Origin: Streptomyces sp. NP160
GTDB taxonomy: Bacteria > Actinomycetota > Actinomycetes > Actinomycetales > Quadrisphaeraceae
Direction of reading: 5' to 3'
Assembly (NCBI RefSeq): GCF_006335115.1
Contig: NZ_VDMJ01000028.1
Span: 1-64,000 of the forward strand
DNA: 64,000 bases
Positions 34,657 to 43,900 of this stretch are shown here, piece by piece (positions within the stretch are counted from its first letter, which is position 1; every line of letters starts with the position of its first letter). Below the pieces are notes generated by a model. The model searched no databases. It worked only from the letters and a program-made list of their open reading frames with translations, and was not told the origin of the DNA. The position numbers and the translations under genes were made by a program.

Positions 34657-35442
34657 GTGGTGCGCATCGCCGTCGTCTCGGACGTCCACGGCAACCTCAC
34701 CGCCTACCGCGCGGTGCTGGAGGACGCCGACCGGCGCGGCGCCGACGTCGTCCTCAACCTCGGGGACGTCGCCGGGAAGGGGCCCCGGGGCTCGGAGTGC
34801 GTGCAGCTCACGCGCGAGCGCTGCGCGCTGACCGTGATGGGCAACTGGGAGGTCGTGCTCTCGGACCTGTCGCGCCGGATGGTGCACCCCGGCATGCAGT
34901 GGTGGCGCGCGGAGCTGTCCGACGACGACCGCGCCTGGATGCGCTCCCTGCCGCTCGCCCACCACCTGCTGCTCTCGGGACGGCAGGTGAGGTTCGTGCA
35001 CGCCTCCACCGACAGCCCGTTCACGCGCATCTGGCGCCACCACAGCAAGGAGGAGTTCGACTCCTTCTTCGAGGCCACGCCGCTGACGGAGCGCGACGGC
35101 CCGACGCCCACCCCCGACGTCGTCGTCTACGGCGACCTCCACCACGCCTACAGCGAGGTGATCGACGGCCGCACGCTCATCAACTGCGGGTCGGCGGGCA
35201 ACCCCCTCGACGAGGACCCGCACCTGTCGTACCTGCTGCTGGAGGGAGAGCTGGACTCGGCCGAGGCCGCGCCCTTCACCTACCAGTTCGTGCGGGTGCC
35301 GTACGACGTCGACGCCGAGGTGGCGGTGGCGCGCGAGCTGGCCATGCCGCTGACCGCGGAGTACGAGGTGGAGCTGCGCACGGGCGTGTACCGCTCGCTG
35401 CACGTGGAGCGCGGCCTGCGGACCCCGCCGCCGGAGGCCTGA
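34657..35442 (+). CDS. Metallophosphoesterase (YfcE/MJ0936-like)
   Basis: A 261-residue calcineurin-like phosphoesterase. Motifs in order: SDVHGN, LGDVAGKGP, GNWEVVLS (GN-x-E/D), VHAST and VVYGDLHHAY with CGSAGNP. The active-site metals should be Mn or Fe. The family includes phosphodiesterases, but the substrate is not known. Possible -10 GAAGGT 6 nt before GTG 34657. Confidence 0.85.
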   Translation: MVRIAVVSDVHGNLTAYRAVLEDADRRGADVVLNLGDVAGKGPRGSECVQLTRERCALTVMGNWEVVLSDLSRRMVHPGMQWWRAELSDDDRAWMRSLPLAHHLLLSGRQVRFVHASTDSPFTRIWRHHSKEEFDSFFEATPLTERDGPTPTPDVVVYGDLHHAYSEVIDGRTLINCGSAGNPLDEDPHLSYLLLEGELDSAEAAPFTYQFVRVPYDVDAEVAVARELAMPLTAEYEVELRTGVYRSLHVERGLRTPPPEA

Positions 35443-35492
35443 GGAGACGCGCACGACGTGCGCGTCGCCGTCCTGACCGGTACACCGGGGCG

Positions 35493-37121
35493 GTGATCGA
35501 CTCGACCGAGGCGTCCGCCGGCCTGGAGGGCACGGCCTCCACCGCCACCCGCGAGGAGCTGTTCCAGCTGGCCCGCCGCCGCGGCCTGCGCGTGACCCGG
35601 CGGATGACGCGGCCCGCGCTCATGGAGCTGCTCTCCGCCGGCGGCGACGCGGAGCCGTCCGGGCCCGGCGCCCCCGACCACGGCGGTGACGGCGAGCCCC
35701 CGGCGGCCTCCCGCGTGGAGGCGTTCACGCTGCTCGCCCAGCGCCGGGCGGCAGGGGAGATGGTGCTGCTGCCGCGCCTGCTCACCGGCACCGAGCGGCG
35801 CATCCACGTGCGCCAGACCATCCGCGAGGACCACCAGACCCGCATCGCCACGCATGACGAGGAGGCGCGGGAGAAGTTCGACAAGCTCGCCGCCTCGCCG
35901 TTCTCCTTCTTCCGCGGCACCGCGCTGCTCTTCTACCGCGACATGGCCGGGGAGGACCCGTGGATGCCGACGGTGCTGTCCGCCGGTGACGTGCACCCGG
36001 ACAACTTCGGGGTGGTGCCCAACCGCGACGACGTGCCGGTCTTCGGCATCGACGACTACGACGAGGCCGCCTACGCCCCCTTCACGTGGGACCTCAAGCG
36101 CGGGGCCACGGGCTTCATGGTGGCTGCGGAGAGCGAGGGGCAGAAGGGCGGGGCGCGGCAGCGGAGCACCGCCGAGGCGTTCGTGCGCGGGTACGCCGAC
36201 GCGATGCGCGCCTACGCCGCGGACGCCACGGAGGCCTTCGACGAGATGCGCCGCGACAACGCCCCACCGCTCATCGCCGACCTGCTCGACCACGCCGTGC
36301 GCGGCTCCCGCGCCGCATACCTCACCAGCAAGTACCTCGACGACACCGGCCGGCGCTTCGCTCCCAGCAGGAAGATCGTGCCGGTGAGCAGCCGCCTGGC
36401 CGAGTTCCAGGAGCTCGTGGACCGGTACGTCGAGGAGAACGAGATCGAGGTGCCGCCCCGCGCGGACGGCATGCGCGTCAAGGACGTCGCCGTCCGCAAG
36501 GGTCAGGGCACCGCCTCCCTCGGGCTGGCCCGCTACTACCTGCTCATCGGCGGCGCCGACGAGCGCGGCACCGACGACCTGCTGCTCGAGGTGAAGCAGG
36601 CCCGGCGCTCCGCGCTCGCAGGTCTGGTGCCGCCGTCGGACATCAGCCCCGACGACCACGAGGACCACGCCGACCCCTCCGTGGGCGGGGACGACCCCGA
36701 CGGCGGCGCCTCCGCGCGCCACGGCGCCCGGATCGCCCACGCGCAGCGCGTGGCCATGGTCAACGGCGGGGTCTTCTACGGCAGCGTCCAGCACGGCGGC
36801 GACAGCTACCTCGTGCGCGAGCGCAGCTGGTACCGCGACAGCGTGGACCTCACGTCCCTGTCCGGGCAGGGCTGGCTCGACTACGCCCGCGTCTGCGGCC
36901 GCGTGCTGGCCAACCTGCACGCCCGCTCCGACGAGGCCGGCCGCGTCGACCACGACGTCGAGCCGGAGATCCTCTCCGCGATGGCGCCGCTGGACCTGTT
37001 CGTGGAGGACGTCGTCGAGTTCGCCGCCGAGGCCGCCGACCGGGTGCGCACCGACCACGGCACCTACCGGCGCGACCACGCCCACGGGGCGTTCTCCAAG
37101 GTGGACCGGGTCTACCGCTGA
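35493..37121 (+). CDS. DUF2252 family protein
   Basis: A 542-residue protein. The first about 45 residues contain a SAP/Rho-like helix pair (TREELFQLARRRGLRVTRRM, then TRPALMELLSAG), and the rest is DUF2252 with AGDVHPDNFG, FGIDDYDEAAYAPF and the late VCGRVLANLHARSDEAG. DUF2252 proteins resemble APH-type kinases (DVHPDNFG is like HGD-x-N). The N-terminal DNA/RNA-binding-like helix pair is an uncommon addition. Stand-alone gene. Confidence 0.85.
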   Translation: MIDSTEASAGLEGTASTATREELFQLARRRGLRVTRRMTRPALMELLSAGGDAEPSGPGAPDHGGDGEPPAASRVEAFTLLAQRRAAGEMVLLPRLLTGTERRIHVRQTIREDHQTRIATHDEEAREKFDKLAASPFSFFRGTALLFYRDMAGEDPWMPTVLSAGDVHPDNFGVVPNRDDVPVFGIDDYDEAAYAPFTWDLKRGATGFMVAAESEGQKGGARQRSTAEAFVRGYADAMRAYAADATEAFDEMRRDNAPPLIADLLDHAVRGSRAAYLTSKYLDDTGRRFAPSRKIVPVSSRLAEFQELVDRYVEENEIEVPPRADGMRVKDVAVRKGQGTASLGLARYYLLIGGADERGTDDLLLEVKQARRSALAGLVPPSDISPDDHEDHADPSVGGDDPDGGASARHGARIAHAQRVAMVNGGVFYGSVQHGGDSYLVRERSWYRDSVDLTSLSGQGWLDYARVCGRVLANLHARSDEAGRVDHDVEPEILSAMAPLDLFVEDVVEFAAEAADRVRTDHGTYRRDHAHGAFSKVDRVYR

Positions 37122-37174
37122 GCGGCGGCCCGGTGCCGGAGCAGCCGGTCGGTCGGCGCTGGTTGGATCGCGGC

Positions 37175-37630
37175 GTGGAGGAGTGGCGCGAGGACCGGGT
37201 CGGATCGGCGCTGAGGGGCGAGAACCCGCGCGTGTTCGCGCGGATGCCGGCGGCCTTCGCCACCATGGGCGAGGCGCAGTTCCTCCCCGGCTACTGCGTG
37301 CTGCTGACGGACGACCCCGCAGTCACGCGGCTGTCCGACCTGGCGCCCGCCGCTCGGCGCGACTACCTCGACAGCGTCGCCGCCCTCGCCGAGGCGGTGG
37401 AGGGGGCGTGCGCCGCAGCAGACCCGGCCTTCCGGCGGGTCAACGTCGAGATCCTCGGCAACGCCAGCCCGTTCCTGCACACCCACGTCTGGCCCCGCTA
37501 CGCGTGGGAGCCGGACCACGTGGTCCGGCGCCCGGTGTGGGTCTACCCGATCGAGCGCTGGCACGAGCCCGCCACTGCGCTCGGACCCCAGCACGACGCG
37601 CTGCGGCAGTCCATCGCGGACCGGCTCTGA
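37175..37630 (+). CDS. HIT-like diadenosine-polyphosphate hydrolase homologue
   Basis: A 151-residue protein of the HIT superfamily. WREDRVGSALRGENP at the start, EAQFLPGYCVLL, NVEILGNASPFLHTHVWPRY carrying the H-x-H-x-x-x triad region, then AWEPDHVVRRPVWVYP. GTG 37175 fits the family N-terminus and lies 6 nt after TTGGAT; an in-frame GTG at 37133 is less likely. Confidence 0.82.
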   Translation: MEEWREDRVGSALRGENPRVFARMPAAFATMGEAQFLPGYCVLLTDDPAVTRLSDLAPAARRDYLDSVAALAEAVEGACAAADPAFRRVNVEILGNASPFLHTHVWPRYAWEPDHVVRRPVWVYPIERWHEPATALGPQHDALRQSIADRL

Positions 37631-37654
37631 CGCCTGCCGTCGTCGTCCCGCGCG

Positions 37655-38293
37655 TCAGAGGCCGAGCAGCAGGGTGGCCGCCAGCGAGGCCATGACGACG
37701 GCGATGACCGCGTCGAGCACCCGCCAGGCGACGGGCCGGGCGAACAGCGGTCGCAGCAGGCGCGCGCCGAAGCCCAGCGCGGTGAACCAGATGATGCTCC
37801 CCGCACCCGCGCCGGCGGCGAACCACCAGCGCTCGGCGCCGTGCGTGCTGGCGATGGACCCGAGCAGCACCACCGTGTCGAGGTAGACGTGCGGGTTCAG
37901 CCACGTCAGCGCCAGGCACGTGGCGAGGGCAGCCGCGAGGGTGGTGCTGCTCCCGGCGGTGTCGGCGCGCAGCGCGGCCTCGCCGCCGGCGGGGCGCAGG
38001 GCGCGGCGCGCGGCCAGCACGGCGTACCCGGCGAGGAACAGCGCCCCCGCGACCCTGACGACGACGAGGGCCGGCGGCCACGCCTGCAGCGCGGCTCCCG
38101 CTCCGGCGACCCCGGCCACGATGAGGGCGAGGTCGGACAGCGCGCAGACGGCGACGACGCCGAGCACGTGCTCCCCGCGCAGCCCCTGGCGCAGCACGAA
38201 GGCGTTCTGCGCGCCGATCGCCACGATGAGCGACAGCCCCAGGCCGAGGCCGGAGGCGGCGGCGAGCAGGTGGGGGTCCGAGGTGAGGAGCAC
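37655..38293 (-). CDS. lysE: LysE/ArgO family amino-acid exporter
   Basis: A 212-residue exporter with six helices. SLIVAIGAQNAFVLRQGLRG near the N-terminus, the ALSDLALIVAGVAG segment and TWLNPHVYLDTVVLLGS are the LysE/ArgO signatures. It exports basic amino acids (lysine, arginine). It is divergent from a LysG/ArgP-type regulator with 82 nt between, the arrangement known for lysE-lysG in Corynebacterium. Start GTG 38293. Confidence 0.88.
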   Translation of the reverse strand: MLLTSDPHLLAAASGLGLGLSLIVAIGAQNAFVLRQGLRGEHVLGVVAVCALSDLALIVAGVAGAGAALQAWPPALVVVRVAGALFLAGYAVLAARRALRPAGGEAALRADTAGSSTTLAAALATCLALTWLNPHVYLDTVVLLGSIASTHGAERWWFAAGAGAGSIIWFTALGFGARLLRPLFARPVAWRVLDAVIAVVMASLAATLLLGL

Positions 38294-38375
38294 GGGAGTG
38301 ACGCTAGGGAGCGCGCCGGTGTGAAGTCCATCGACACTCTCTGCACTTGGTGAAGCAGCGCTTAACGTGTGGGTC

Positions 38376-39290
38376 GTGGACCTCGACCTGGGACAGCTGC
38401 GGGCGCTGGCCGCCGTCGTCGACGCCGGCACGCTCGAGGCCGGGGCCCGGCAGCTGCACGTCACCACCTCGGCGGTGAGCCAGCGGCTGCGGGCCCTGGA
38501 GCAGGCCACCGGTCGCGTCCTGCTCGTGCGCTCGCGGCCGGTGCGGCCGACGAGCTCCGGCGAGGAGGTGCTGCGCCTGGCCCGCCAGGTGTCGCTGCTC
38601 GTCGCCGACGCGGCGGCCGCCCTGGGACAGGACACGGGCGACGGCGCTGCCGGTGCGGGTCCAGCGCGCCCGCCCGTGCTGCCCCTGGCCGTCAACGCCG
38701 ACTCCCTGGCCACCTGGGTGCTGCCGGCGCTGGCCCACCTCGCCGGCCCCGAGGCGGAGGTGTGCCTCGACCTGCGCCGAGAGGACCAGGCGCACACCGC
38801 GCGGCTGCTGCGCGACGGCACGGTGGTCGGCGCGATCACGGCGGACGCCGTCGCCGTCCCCGGCTGCTCGGTGCGGCCCCTCGGCGCCATGCGCTACCTG
38901 GCGGTGGCCACCCCGGAGGTGGCCGGTCGCTGGTCGGACGACCGGGGGAGCGCGCCCGTGGTGGTCTTCGACCGCGACGACGACCTGCAGGACGCGTGGC
39001 TGGCCGCTCGGGCCGCCGCGGGGGAGCGCCTCGACCCGCCGCGCCACCACGTCCCCGCGTCGGTCGACTTCTCCGAGGCCGTGCGCCTCGGCTGGGGGTG
39101 GGCGCTGCTGCCGCAGGCGCACGCCGCCGCCGACCTGGAGGCCGGGCGGCTGGTGCTCCTCGACGAGGCGCCGGTCGACGTGCCGCTCTTCTGGCAGCAG
39201 TGGAAGCTGCGCAGTCCCGCGCTCGACGCCGTCGCGGCGGCGCTGGCCTCCGCGGCGCGCACCGCCCTCGTCCAGCCCCCCTCCCCGTGA
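38376..39290 (+). CDS. lysG: LysR-type regulator, LysG/ArgP family
   Basis: A 304-residue LysR protein. HTH at about residues 17-40 (AGARQLHVTTSAVSQRLRAL), then EQATGRVLLVRSRPVRPT, and the LPLAVNADSLATWVLPAL effector-domain start typical of LysG/ArgP. GTG 38376 lies 7 nt after TAACGT (leaderless), and DLDLGQL fits ArgP starts; GTG 38367 is less likely. It should activate lysE when Lys or Arg is high. The stop overlaps the repeat at 39285. Confidence 0.88.
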   Translation: MDLDLGQLRALAAVVDAGTLEAGARQLHVTTSAVSQRLRALEQATGRVLLVRSRPVRPTSSGEEVLRLARQVSLLVADAAAALGQDTGDGAAGAGPARPPVLPLAVNADSLATWVLPALAHLAGPEAEVCLDLRREDQAHTARLLRDGTVVGAITADAVAVPGCSVRPLGAMRYLAVATPEVAGRWSDDRGSAPVVVFDRDDDLQDAWLAARAAAGERLDPPRHHVPASVDFSEAVRLGWGWALLPQAHAAADLEAGRLVLLDEAPVDVPLFWQQWKLRSPALDAVAAALASAARTALVQPPSP

Positions 39291-39342
39291 CCATGGACCT
39301 CCCGCGCGCTCTCCGGCCGTGATCATGGACCTCCCGAGCGCG
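39285..39342 (+). repeat. Dispersed intergenic repeat, tandem pair B/C
   Basis: CCGTGACCATGGACCTCC (from 39285, overlapping the lysG stop) and CCGTGATCATGGACCTCC (from 39317) are direct repeats 32 nt apart, differing at one base over 18. Both are followed by a CGCGCG or CGAGCGCG stretch. They fill the 60-bp gap between two convergent genes. Confidence 0.75.
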
Positions 39343-39350
39343 GCGCGCGG

Positions 39351-39809
39351 TCAGCGCAGCGGCGGGGCCGTGTCGTCGCCCTCGGCGCGCGGCCCGTGGA
39401 TGCGCCGCTCGGACTCCTCGATGCGCACGTCGTCGATGCTCGCCTCGCGCCGGCGCATGAGGCCGTCGGCGTCGAACTCCCACAGCTCGTTGCCGTAGGA
39501 GCGCCACCACTGGCCGTCGACGTCGCGGCACTCGTACTGGAACCGGACGGCGATGCGGTCGTCGGTGAACGCCCACAGGTCCTTGCGCAGCGCGTAGTCG
39601 AGCTCGCGCTCCCACTTGCCGCGGAGGAACGCGGCGATCTCCTCCCGGCCCCGCAGGAACGTCGAGCGGTTGCGCCACTCCGAGTCGGGCGAGTACGCGG
39701 CGGCCACGCGCTCGGGGTCGCGGGTGTTCCAGGCGCCCTCGGCGGCCCGCACCTTGGCGCGGGCGGTGGTCGCGTCGAACGGGGGGAGGGGCGGTCGCTG
39801 CTCGCTCAC
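39351..39809 (-). CDS. DUF1348 (NTF2-like) protein
   Basis: A 152-residue SnoaL-like protein. [33 protein letters not shown], then [37 protein letters not shown] and [18 protein letters not shown] are the DUF1348 signature in order. Function unknown. ATG 39809; divergent from hisD. Confidence 0.9.
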   Translation of the reverse strand: MSEQRPPLPPFDATTARAKVRAAEGAWNTRDPERVAAAYSPDSEWRNRSTFLRGREEIAAFLRGKWERELDYALRKDLWAFTDDRIAVRFQYECRDVDGQWWRSYGNELWEFDADGLMRRREASIDDVRIEESERRIHGPRAEGDDTAPPLR

Positions 39810-39866
39810 GGCTGCAGTCTCTCGACCGGGCGGGTCTCTCGCGCGGCCGGAAAGTGCTCTGGACGT

Positions 39867-39878
39867 CCGTGATCACGG
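39867..39878. repeat. Palindromic intergenic repeat
   Basis: CCGTGATCACGG, a perfect 12-bp palindrome in the hisD upstream region, identical to the core of the element at 19118-19131. A G-rich run follows. Possible protein-binding site. Confidence 0.6.
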
Positions 39879-39912
39879 GGAGGGGTGGGGGGCGGCTCTA
39901 GGCTTGACCCCC

Positions 39913-41265
39913 GTGAGCAGCACGACGCAGGCCCCCGTGACGATGCGACGCCTCGACCTGCGCGGCCAGCACGTCGACGCGCGCGAGCTGCGCAGCCGCA
40001 TGCCGCGCGCGGAGGTCGACGTCGAGGCAGCGCTCGCCGTCGTCCGCCCGGTGGTCGACCAGGTGCGCGAGGGCGGCGCCGACGCCGTCCGCGACCTCGG
40101 CGAGCGCTTCGACGGCGTCCGCGTCACCGACCTGCGCGTCCCGGCGGCCGCGCTGGCCGCCGCGCTCGAGGCCCTCGACCCCGCCGTCCGAGCCGCCCTG
40201 GAGGAGTCGATCCGGCGCAGCCGCCTCGTGCACGCCGACCAGCGGCGCAGCGACGTGGTGACGCAGGTGGTCGACGGCGGCACCGTCACCGAGCGCTTCG
40301 TGCCCGTCCAGCGGGTGGGCCTGTACGTGCCCGCCGGCGTCGCGCCGCTGCCCAGCAGCGTGGTGATGAACGTCGTCCCGGCGCAGGAGGCCGGCGTGGA
40401 GAGCCTCGCCGTCGCCACCCCGCCGCGCCGCGGTAGCGGCCCGGACGCCGCCCTGCCCGACCCGACCATCCTCGCCGCGTGCGCCCTGCTCGGCGTCGAC
40501 GAGGTGTACGCGGTCGGCGGCGCGCAGGCCGTCGCGATGCTCGCGCTCGGCGCCCGCGAGGCCGACGGCTCCCAGAGCTGCCCCCCGGTCGACCTCGTCA
40601 CCGGCCCCGGCAACATCTACGTCACCGCCGCCAAGCGCCTGCTGCGCGGTGTCATCGGCACCGACGCCGAGGCCGGCCCCTCGGAGGTCGCCGTGCTCGC
40701 CGACGACACCGCCGACCCCGAGCACGTCGCCGCCGACCTCATCAGCCAGGCCGAGCACGGCGAGGCGTCCGCCGCGGTGCTCGTCACCGACAGCGCGGCG
40801 CTGGCCGACGCCGTCGACGAGGCCCTCGCCCGCCGCGTCCCGGCGACGCGGCACGGCGAGCGGGTGGCGGTGGCCCTGGCCGGACCGCAGTCGCTGGTGG
40901 TGCTCGTCGACGACGTCGAGGCGGGCCTCGCCGTCGTCGACGCCTACGGCAGCGAGCACCTGGAGATCCAGACCCGGGACGCCGCCGCCGTGGCCGCCCG
41001 GGTGCGCAACGCCGGTGCGGTGTTCGTCGGGGCCTACGCCCCGGTCTCGCTGGGCGACTACTGCGCCGGGTCCAACCACGTGCTGCCCACCGGCGGCACC
41101 TGTTCGCACACCGCGGGGCTGAGCGTCGCGACGTTCCTGCGCGGCATCCACGTGGTCGAGTACTCCAAGGAGGCGCTGGCCGACGTCGCGCCGCACGTGC
41201 TCGCGCTCGCCGGCGCCGAGGACCTGCCCGCCCACGGCGAGGCCGTCTCCGCCCGCCTGCCCTGA
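39913..41265 (+). CDS. hisD: Histidinol dehydrogenase
   Basis: A 450-residue Zn-dependent enzyme catalysing the last two steps of histidine synthesis (L-histidinol to L-histidine, 2 NAD+). Signatures: [53 protein letters not shown] (catalytic Glu/His region), and [17 protein letters not shown] (Zn site). GTG 39913 was chosen; TAGGCT is 8 nt upstream, a leaderless spacing. The rest of the his operon (hisC, hisB) does not follow; the next gene is a VOC protein. Confidence 0.95.
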   Translation: MSSTTQAPVTMRRLDLRGQHVDARELRSRMPRAEVDVEAALAVVRPVVDQVREGGADAVRDLGERFDGVRVTDLRVPAAALAAALEALDPAVRAALEESIRRSRLVHADQRRSDVVTQVVDGGTVTERFVPVQRVGLYVPAGVAPLPSSVVMNVVPAQEAGVESLAVATPPRRGSGPDAALPDPTILAACALLGVDEVYAVGGAQAVAMLALGAREADGSQSCPPVDLVTGPGNIYVTAAKRLLRGVIGTDAEAGPSEVAVLADDTADPEHVAADLISQAEHGEASAAVLVTDSAALADAVDEALARRVPATRHGERVAVALAGPQSLVVLVDDVEAGLAVVDAYGSEHLEIQTRDAAAVAARVRNAGAVFVGAYAPVSLGDYCAGSNHVLPTGGTCSHTAGLSVATFLRGIHVVEYSKEALADVAPHVLALAGAEDLPAHGEAVSARLP

Positions 41266-41326
41266 CGCCGCCGCACCCGTCCAGCGGGGCTCGACGGCTG
41301 TCGGTGGTCGGTGCTGGGATCGGGGC

Positions 41327-42112
41327 ATGAGCCGCCGCACCCGTCCGTGGCCCGCGGGCCTGCCGTGCTGGACCGACCTCGCCTCGCCCGACCCGGCCGC
41401 GGCGCGCGCCTTCTACGCCGCCGTGCTCGGGTGGGAGTTCCGCCTGCGCGGTGAGGGGCCCGACGCGTACGCGCACGTCGTCGTCGACGGCGAGGTGGCG
41501 GCGGGGCTCGGGCCCGTCACCGAGGCGCAGTCGGCGGGGTGGTGCGTCTACCTCGCCACCGACGACGCCGAGGCCACCGCCCGCGCGGCCGTCGCAGCGG
41601 GCGGCCGCGTGGTCGCCGGCCCCGAGGCGATCGGCCCGCAGGGCCGGGTGCTGTTCGTCGCCGACCCGTCCGGTGCCGTCACCGGTGCCTGGCAGGCGGG
41701 GGCGCTCATCGGCGCGAGCGTCGTCAACGAGCCCGGCGCCCTGGTCTGGGAGGACCTGCGCAGCGCGGACCCCGACGCCTCGCGCGCCTTCCTCCGGGAG
41801 GTCTTCGGGCTCGAGGCGGACACCTTCGACGGCGCCCCCGACGGGTACACCACGCTCCGCCTCGCCGGGGAGCAGGTCCCGTGCGGTGGGGCGGGGCCGC
41901 TGTTCGGCGCACCCGGTCCGGGCTGGCTCGTGTACTTCCTCGTGCCCGACACCGATGCCGCGGTGGCCGCCGCCACGGCGGCGGGCGGCGGCGTGGTGGG
42001 CGCACCCGACGACACGCCGTTCGGCCGCATGGCCGTGCTGACCGACCCGCACGGCGCGCGGTTCGCCGTGATGCGGGCACCGGACGGGGCGCCCCAGCCC
42101 GACAGGTCGTGA
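41327..42112 (+). CDS. Two-domain VOC (glyoxalase-fold) protein
   Basis: A 261-residue protein of two tandem VOC modules. Repeat 1 starts CWTDLASPDPAAARAFYAAV and repeat 2 VWEDLRSADPDASRAFLREV; each ends in a DP-x-G-A strand (ADPSGAVTG, TDPHGARFAVM). Enzymatic metal ligands are not clear; this family (CFP-30B/hydroxylase-like) is usually of unknown function. Its stop overlaps the next start (GTGA), so it is co-expressed with the XRE-cupin gene. Confidence 0.85.
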   Translation: MSRRTRPWPAGLPCWTDLASPDPAAARAFYAAVLGWEFRLRGEGPDAYAHVVVDGEVAAGLGPVTEAQSAGWCVYLATDDAEATARAAVAAGGRVVAGPEAIGPQGRVLFVADPSGAVTGAWQAGALIGASVVNEPGALVWEDLRSADPDASRAFLREVFGLEADTFDGAPDGYTTLRLAGEQVPCGGAGPLFGAPGPGWLVYFLVPDTDAAVAAATAAGGGVVGAPDDTPFGRMAVLTDPHGARFAVMRAPDGAPQPDRS

Positions 42113-42726
42113 CGGCGGAGCTGGGCGCCGGCGGTGACGACCCCGGCGCCCTCGTCGGCGCCGCCGTCCGCGCGCGCCGCACGGCAGCGGGCCTGTCGGT
42201 GGCGGAGCTCGCCCGCCGCGCCGGGGTGTCCGGACCCTTCGTCAGCCAGCTCGAGGGCGGGCGCTCGTCGGTGAGCATCCCGGTGCTCTACCGGCTGGCG
42301 TCCGCGCTCGGCTGCGCCGCCAACGACCTCCTGCCGCTCACGGGGGAGCTGCGCCGCACCACGCGCGCCGGCGAGGGACCGCGCTACCGGGTGAGCGAGG
42401 ACGACGACGAGGGCCGGCCGCCCCAGCGCTCCCGGCTGCTCACGCGCACCGGCGAGGGCGTGCTGCTGGAGGCCCACCACTACGTCATCGACCCCGGAGA
42501 CGCCGAGCAGGACTGGTTCTCCCAGCCGGGGGAGGTGTTCGTGCACGTGCTGCGCGGTCACCTGGCCGTGGAGTTCGCGGACGGGTCGAGCACCGACCTG
42601 GGCCCCGGCGACTCGCTGCACCACGAGGGCGAGGTGCCGCACCGCTGGGTGCTGCGCCCGGGTCCCGACGGAGCCGTCGAGCCGGCCGAGGCCCTCGCCG
42701 TCGTCACGGCGGCGAGGAAGCCGTAA
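42109..42726 (+). CDS. XRE-family regulator with cupin sensor domain
   Basis: A 205-residue protein. N-terminal HTH at about residues 20-75: RARRTAAGLSVAELARRAGV, SGPFVSQLEGGRSSVSIPVL, YRLASALG. The C-terminal cupin barrel has QPGEVFVHVLRGHLAVEFAD and GDSLHHEGEVPHRW. Such PuuR-like regulators control amino-acid or polyamine metabolism. It shares an overlap with the VOC gene and lies 47 nt before the oxygenase gene, whose upstream palindrome may be its operator. Confidence 0.85.
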   Translation: MTAELGAGGDDPGALVGAAVRARRTAAGLSVAELARRAGVSGPFVSQLEGGRSSVSIPVLYRLASALGCAANDLLPLTGELRRTTRAGEGPRYRVSEDDDEGRPPQRSRLLTRTGEGVLLEAHHYVIDPGDAEQDWFSQPGEVFVHVLRGHLAVEFADGSSTDLGPGDSLHHEGEVPHRWVLRPGPDGAVEPAEALAVVTAARKP

Positions 42727-42746
42727 CACGACCGTCACCCACCTTT

Positions 42747-42763
42747 CGTAAGCAGCACTTACG
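42747..42763. promoter_or_regulatory. Inverted repeat before the oxygenase gene
   Basis: CGTAAG (42747-42752) and CTTACG (42758-42763) flank CAGCA, a 17-bp inverted repeat overlapping the TACGGT hexamer 8 nt before the ATG at 42774. Probably an operator, perhaps for the XRE-cupin protein just upstream. Confidence 0.6.
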
Positions 42764-42773
42764 GTCAGGGGTC

Positions 42774-43832
42774 ATGAGCGCTGGTTTCGAGGTCCCCGTC
42801 GTCGACATCTCCCCCTACGTGACCGGTGGCAGCGACGCCGAGCGCGCCGCCACCGCGACGGCCATGGACGCCGCGTGCCGCACGGTCGGCTTCGTGCAGG
42901 TGGTCGGCCACGGCGTGCCCGAGGAGGTGGCCGACGGGCTCGCGTCGGCGGTCGACGACTTCTTCGGGCTGCCGCTGGAGACCAAGAAGCAGCTGCGCGC
43001 TCCGAGGGGCGTCAACCGCGGCTACACCCCGCCCAAGAGCGAGAACCTCTCGCTGTCGCTGGGGGTGGAGGCGGCCAGCCGCATGAACGACTTCTTCGAG
43101 GCCTTCAACACCGGCGCCGCCGTCAGCGACTACCCGGACGCTCCGGTCGCGCTCGACCCGGCGCACTACCCCGAGGACCTGTGGCCCGGTGAGGACCTCG
43201 TGCCCGGCTTCAAGCGCCGCGTCCAGGCGTGGGAGGCCGAGGCCGGTCGGGTGGCCCGCACGCTCACCGACGTCTTCGCCGACGCGCTCGGCCTGGAGCC
43301 GGGCTGGTTCCGCGGCGTCACCGGCCACAGCCTCGACGTGCTGCGCATGAACAACTACGCGCTGCCGCCCGGCACGGTCGACCTGGACGGTGACCTCACG
43401 GGCATGGGCGAGCACACCGACTACGGCATCGTCACCGTGCTGTGGGCCGACCGGGTCCCCGGCCTGCAGGTGCTCGGCGCCGACGGCGGCTGGCACGACG
43501 TCATGCCCGCCGACGGCGCGCTGCTGGTCAACCTCGGTGACGTCATGGCGCGCTGGACCAACGAGCGGTGGATGTCGACCCTGCACCGCGTGAAGCCGCC
43601 GATCGTCGACGGGACCATCGAGCGGCGCCGCTCGGCGGCGTTCTTCCACGACGGCGACGTCGACGCCGTCATCACCGCCCTGCCCGGGACGGTCGAGGAC
43701 GGCGAGGAGCCGCTCTACCCGCCGATGACCGTGGGGGAGCACATCGCGGCGAAGCTCGCCGGCTCGCGCGACCTGCGGAAGAACGCCGACGCCGCGCGCG
43801 AGGCCGCCCGGGTGCTCGCCTCGACACGCTGA
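42774..43832 (+). CDS. 2-oxoglutarate/Fe(II)-dependent oxygenase (isopenicillin N synthase-like)
   Basis: A 352-residue enzyme. N-terminal DIOX domain (VPVVDISPYV, then VGFVQVVGHGVPEEVADGLA), then a catalytic jelly roll with the HxD pair in GEHTDYGIVTVLW, a distal His in STLHRVKPPIVDGT and the RxS 2OG-binding motif in RRRSAAFFHDGD. The plant-type family hydroxylates or cyclises small molecules. Substrate unknown; no NRPS gene lies nearby. It ends in a strong terminator. Confidence 0.88.
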   Translation: MSAGFEVPVVDISPYVTGGSDAERAATATAMDAACRTVGFVQVVGHGVPEEVADGLASAVDDFFGLPLETKKQLRAPRGVNRGYTPPKSENLSLSLGVEAASRMNDFFEAFNTGAAVSDYPDAPVALDPAHYPEDLWPGEDLVPGFKRRVQAWEAEAGRVARTLTDVFADALGLEPGWFRGVTGHSLDVLRMNNYALPPGTVDLDGDLTGMGEHTDYGIVTVLWADRVPGLQVLGADGGWHDVMPADGALLVNLGDVMARWTNERWMSTLHRVKPPIVDGTIERRRSAAFFHDGDVDAVITALPGTVEDGEEPLYPPMTVGEHIAAKLAGSRDLRKNADAAREAARVLASTR

Positions 43833-43839
43833 CCGCTGA

Positions 43840-43885
43840 CCCCTCCCGAACCGCAGCCGAGGGCCTGGTCGCGGTTCGGGAGGGG
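43840..43885. terminator. Bidirectional terminator, 15-bp perfect stem
   Basis: CCCCTCCCGAACCGC (43840-43854) and GCGGTTCGGGAGGGG (43871-43885) form a perfect 15-bp stem with a 16-nt loop. It lies between the 3' ends of two convergent genes, 8 nt after the oxygenase stop. Confidence 0.9.
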
Positions 43886-43900
43886 GAAGACGCGCCGTCG

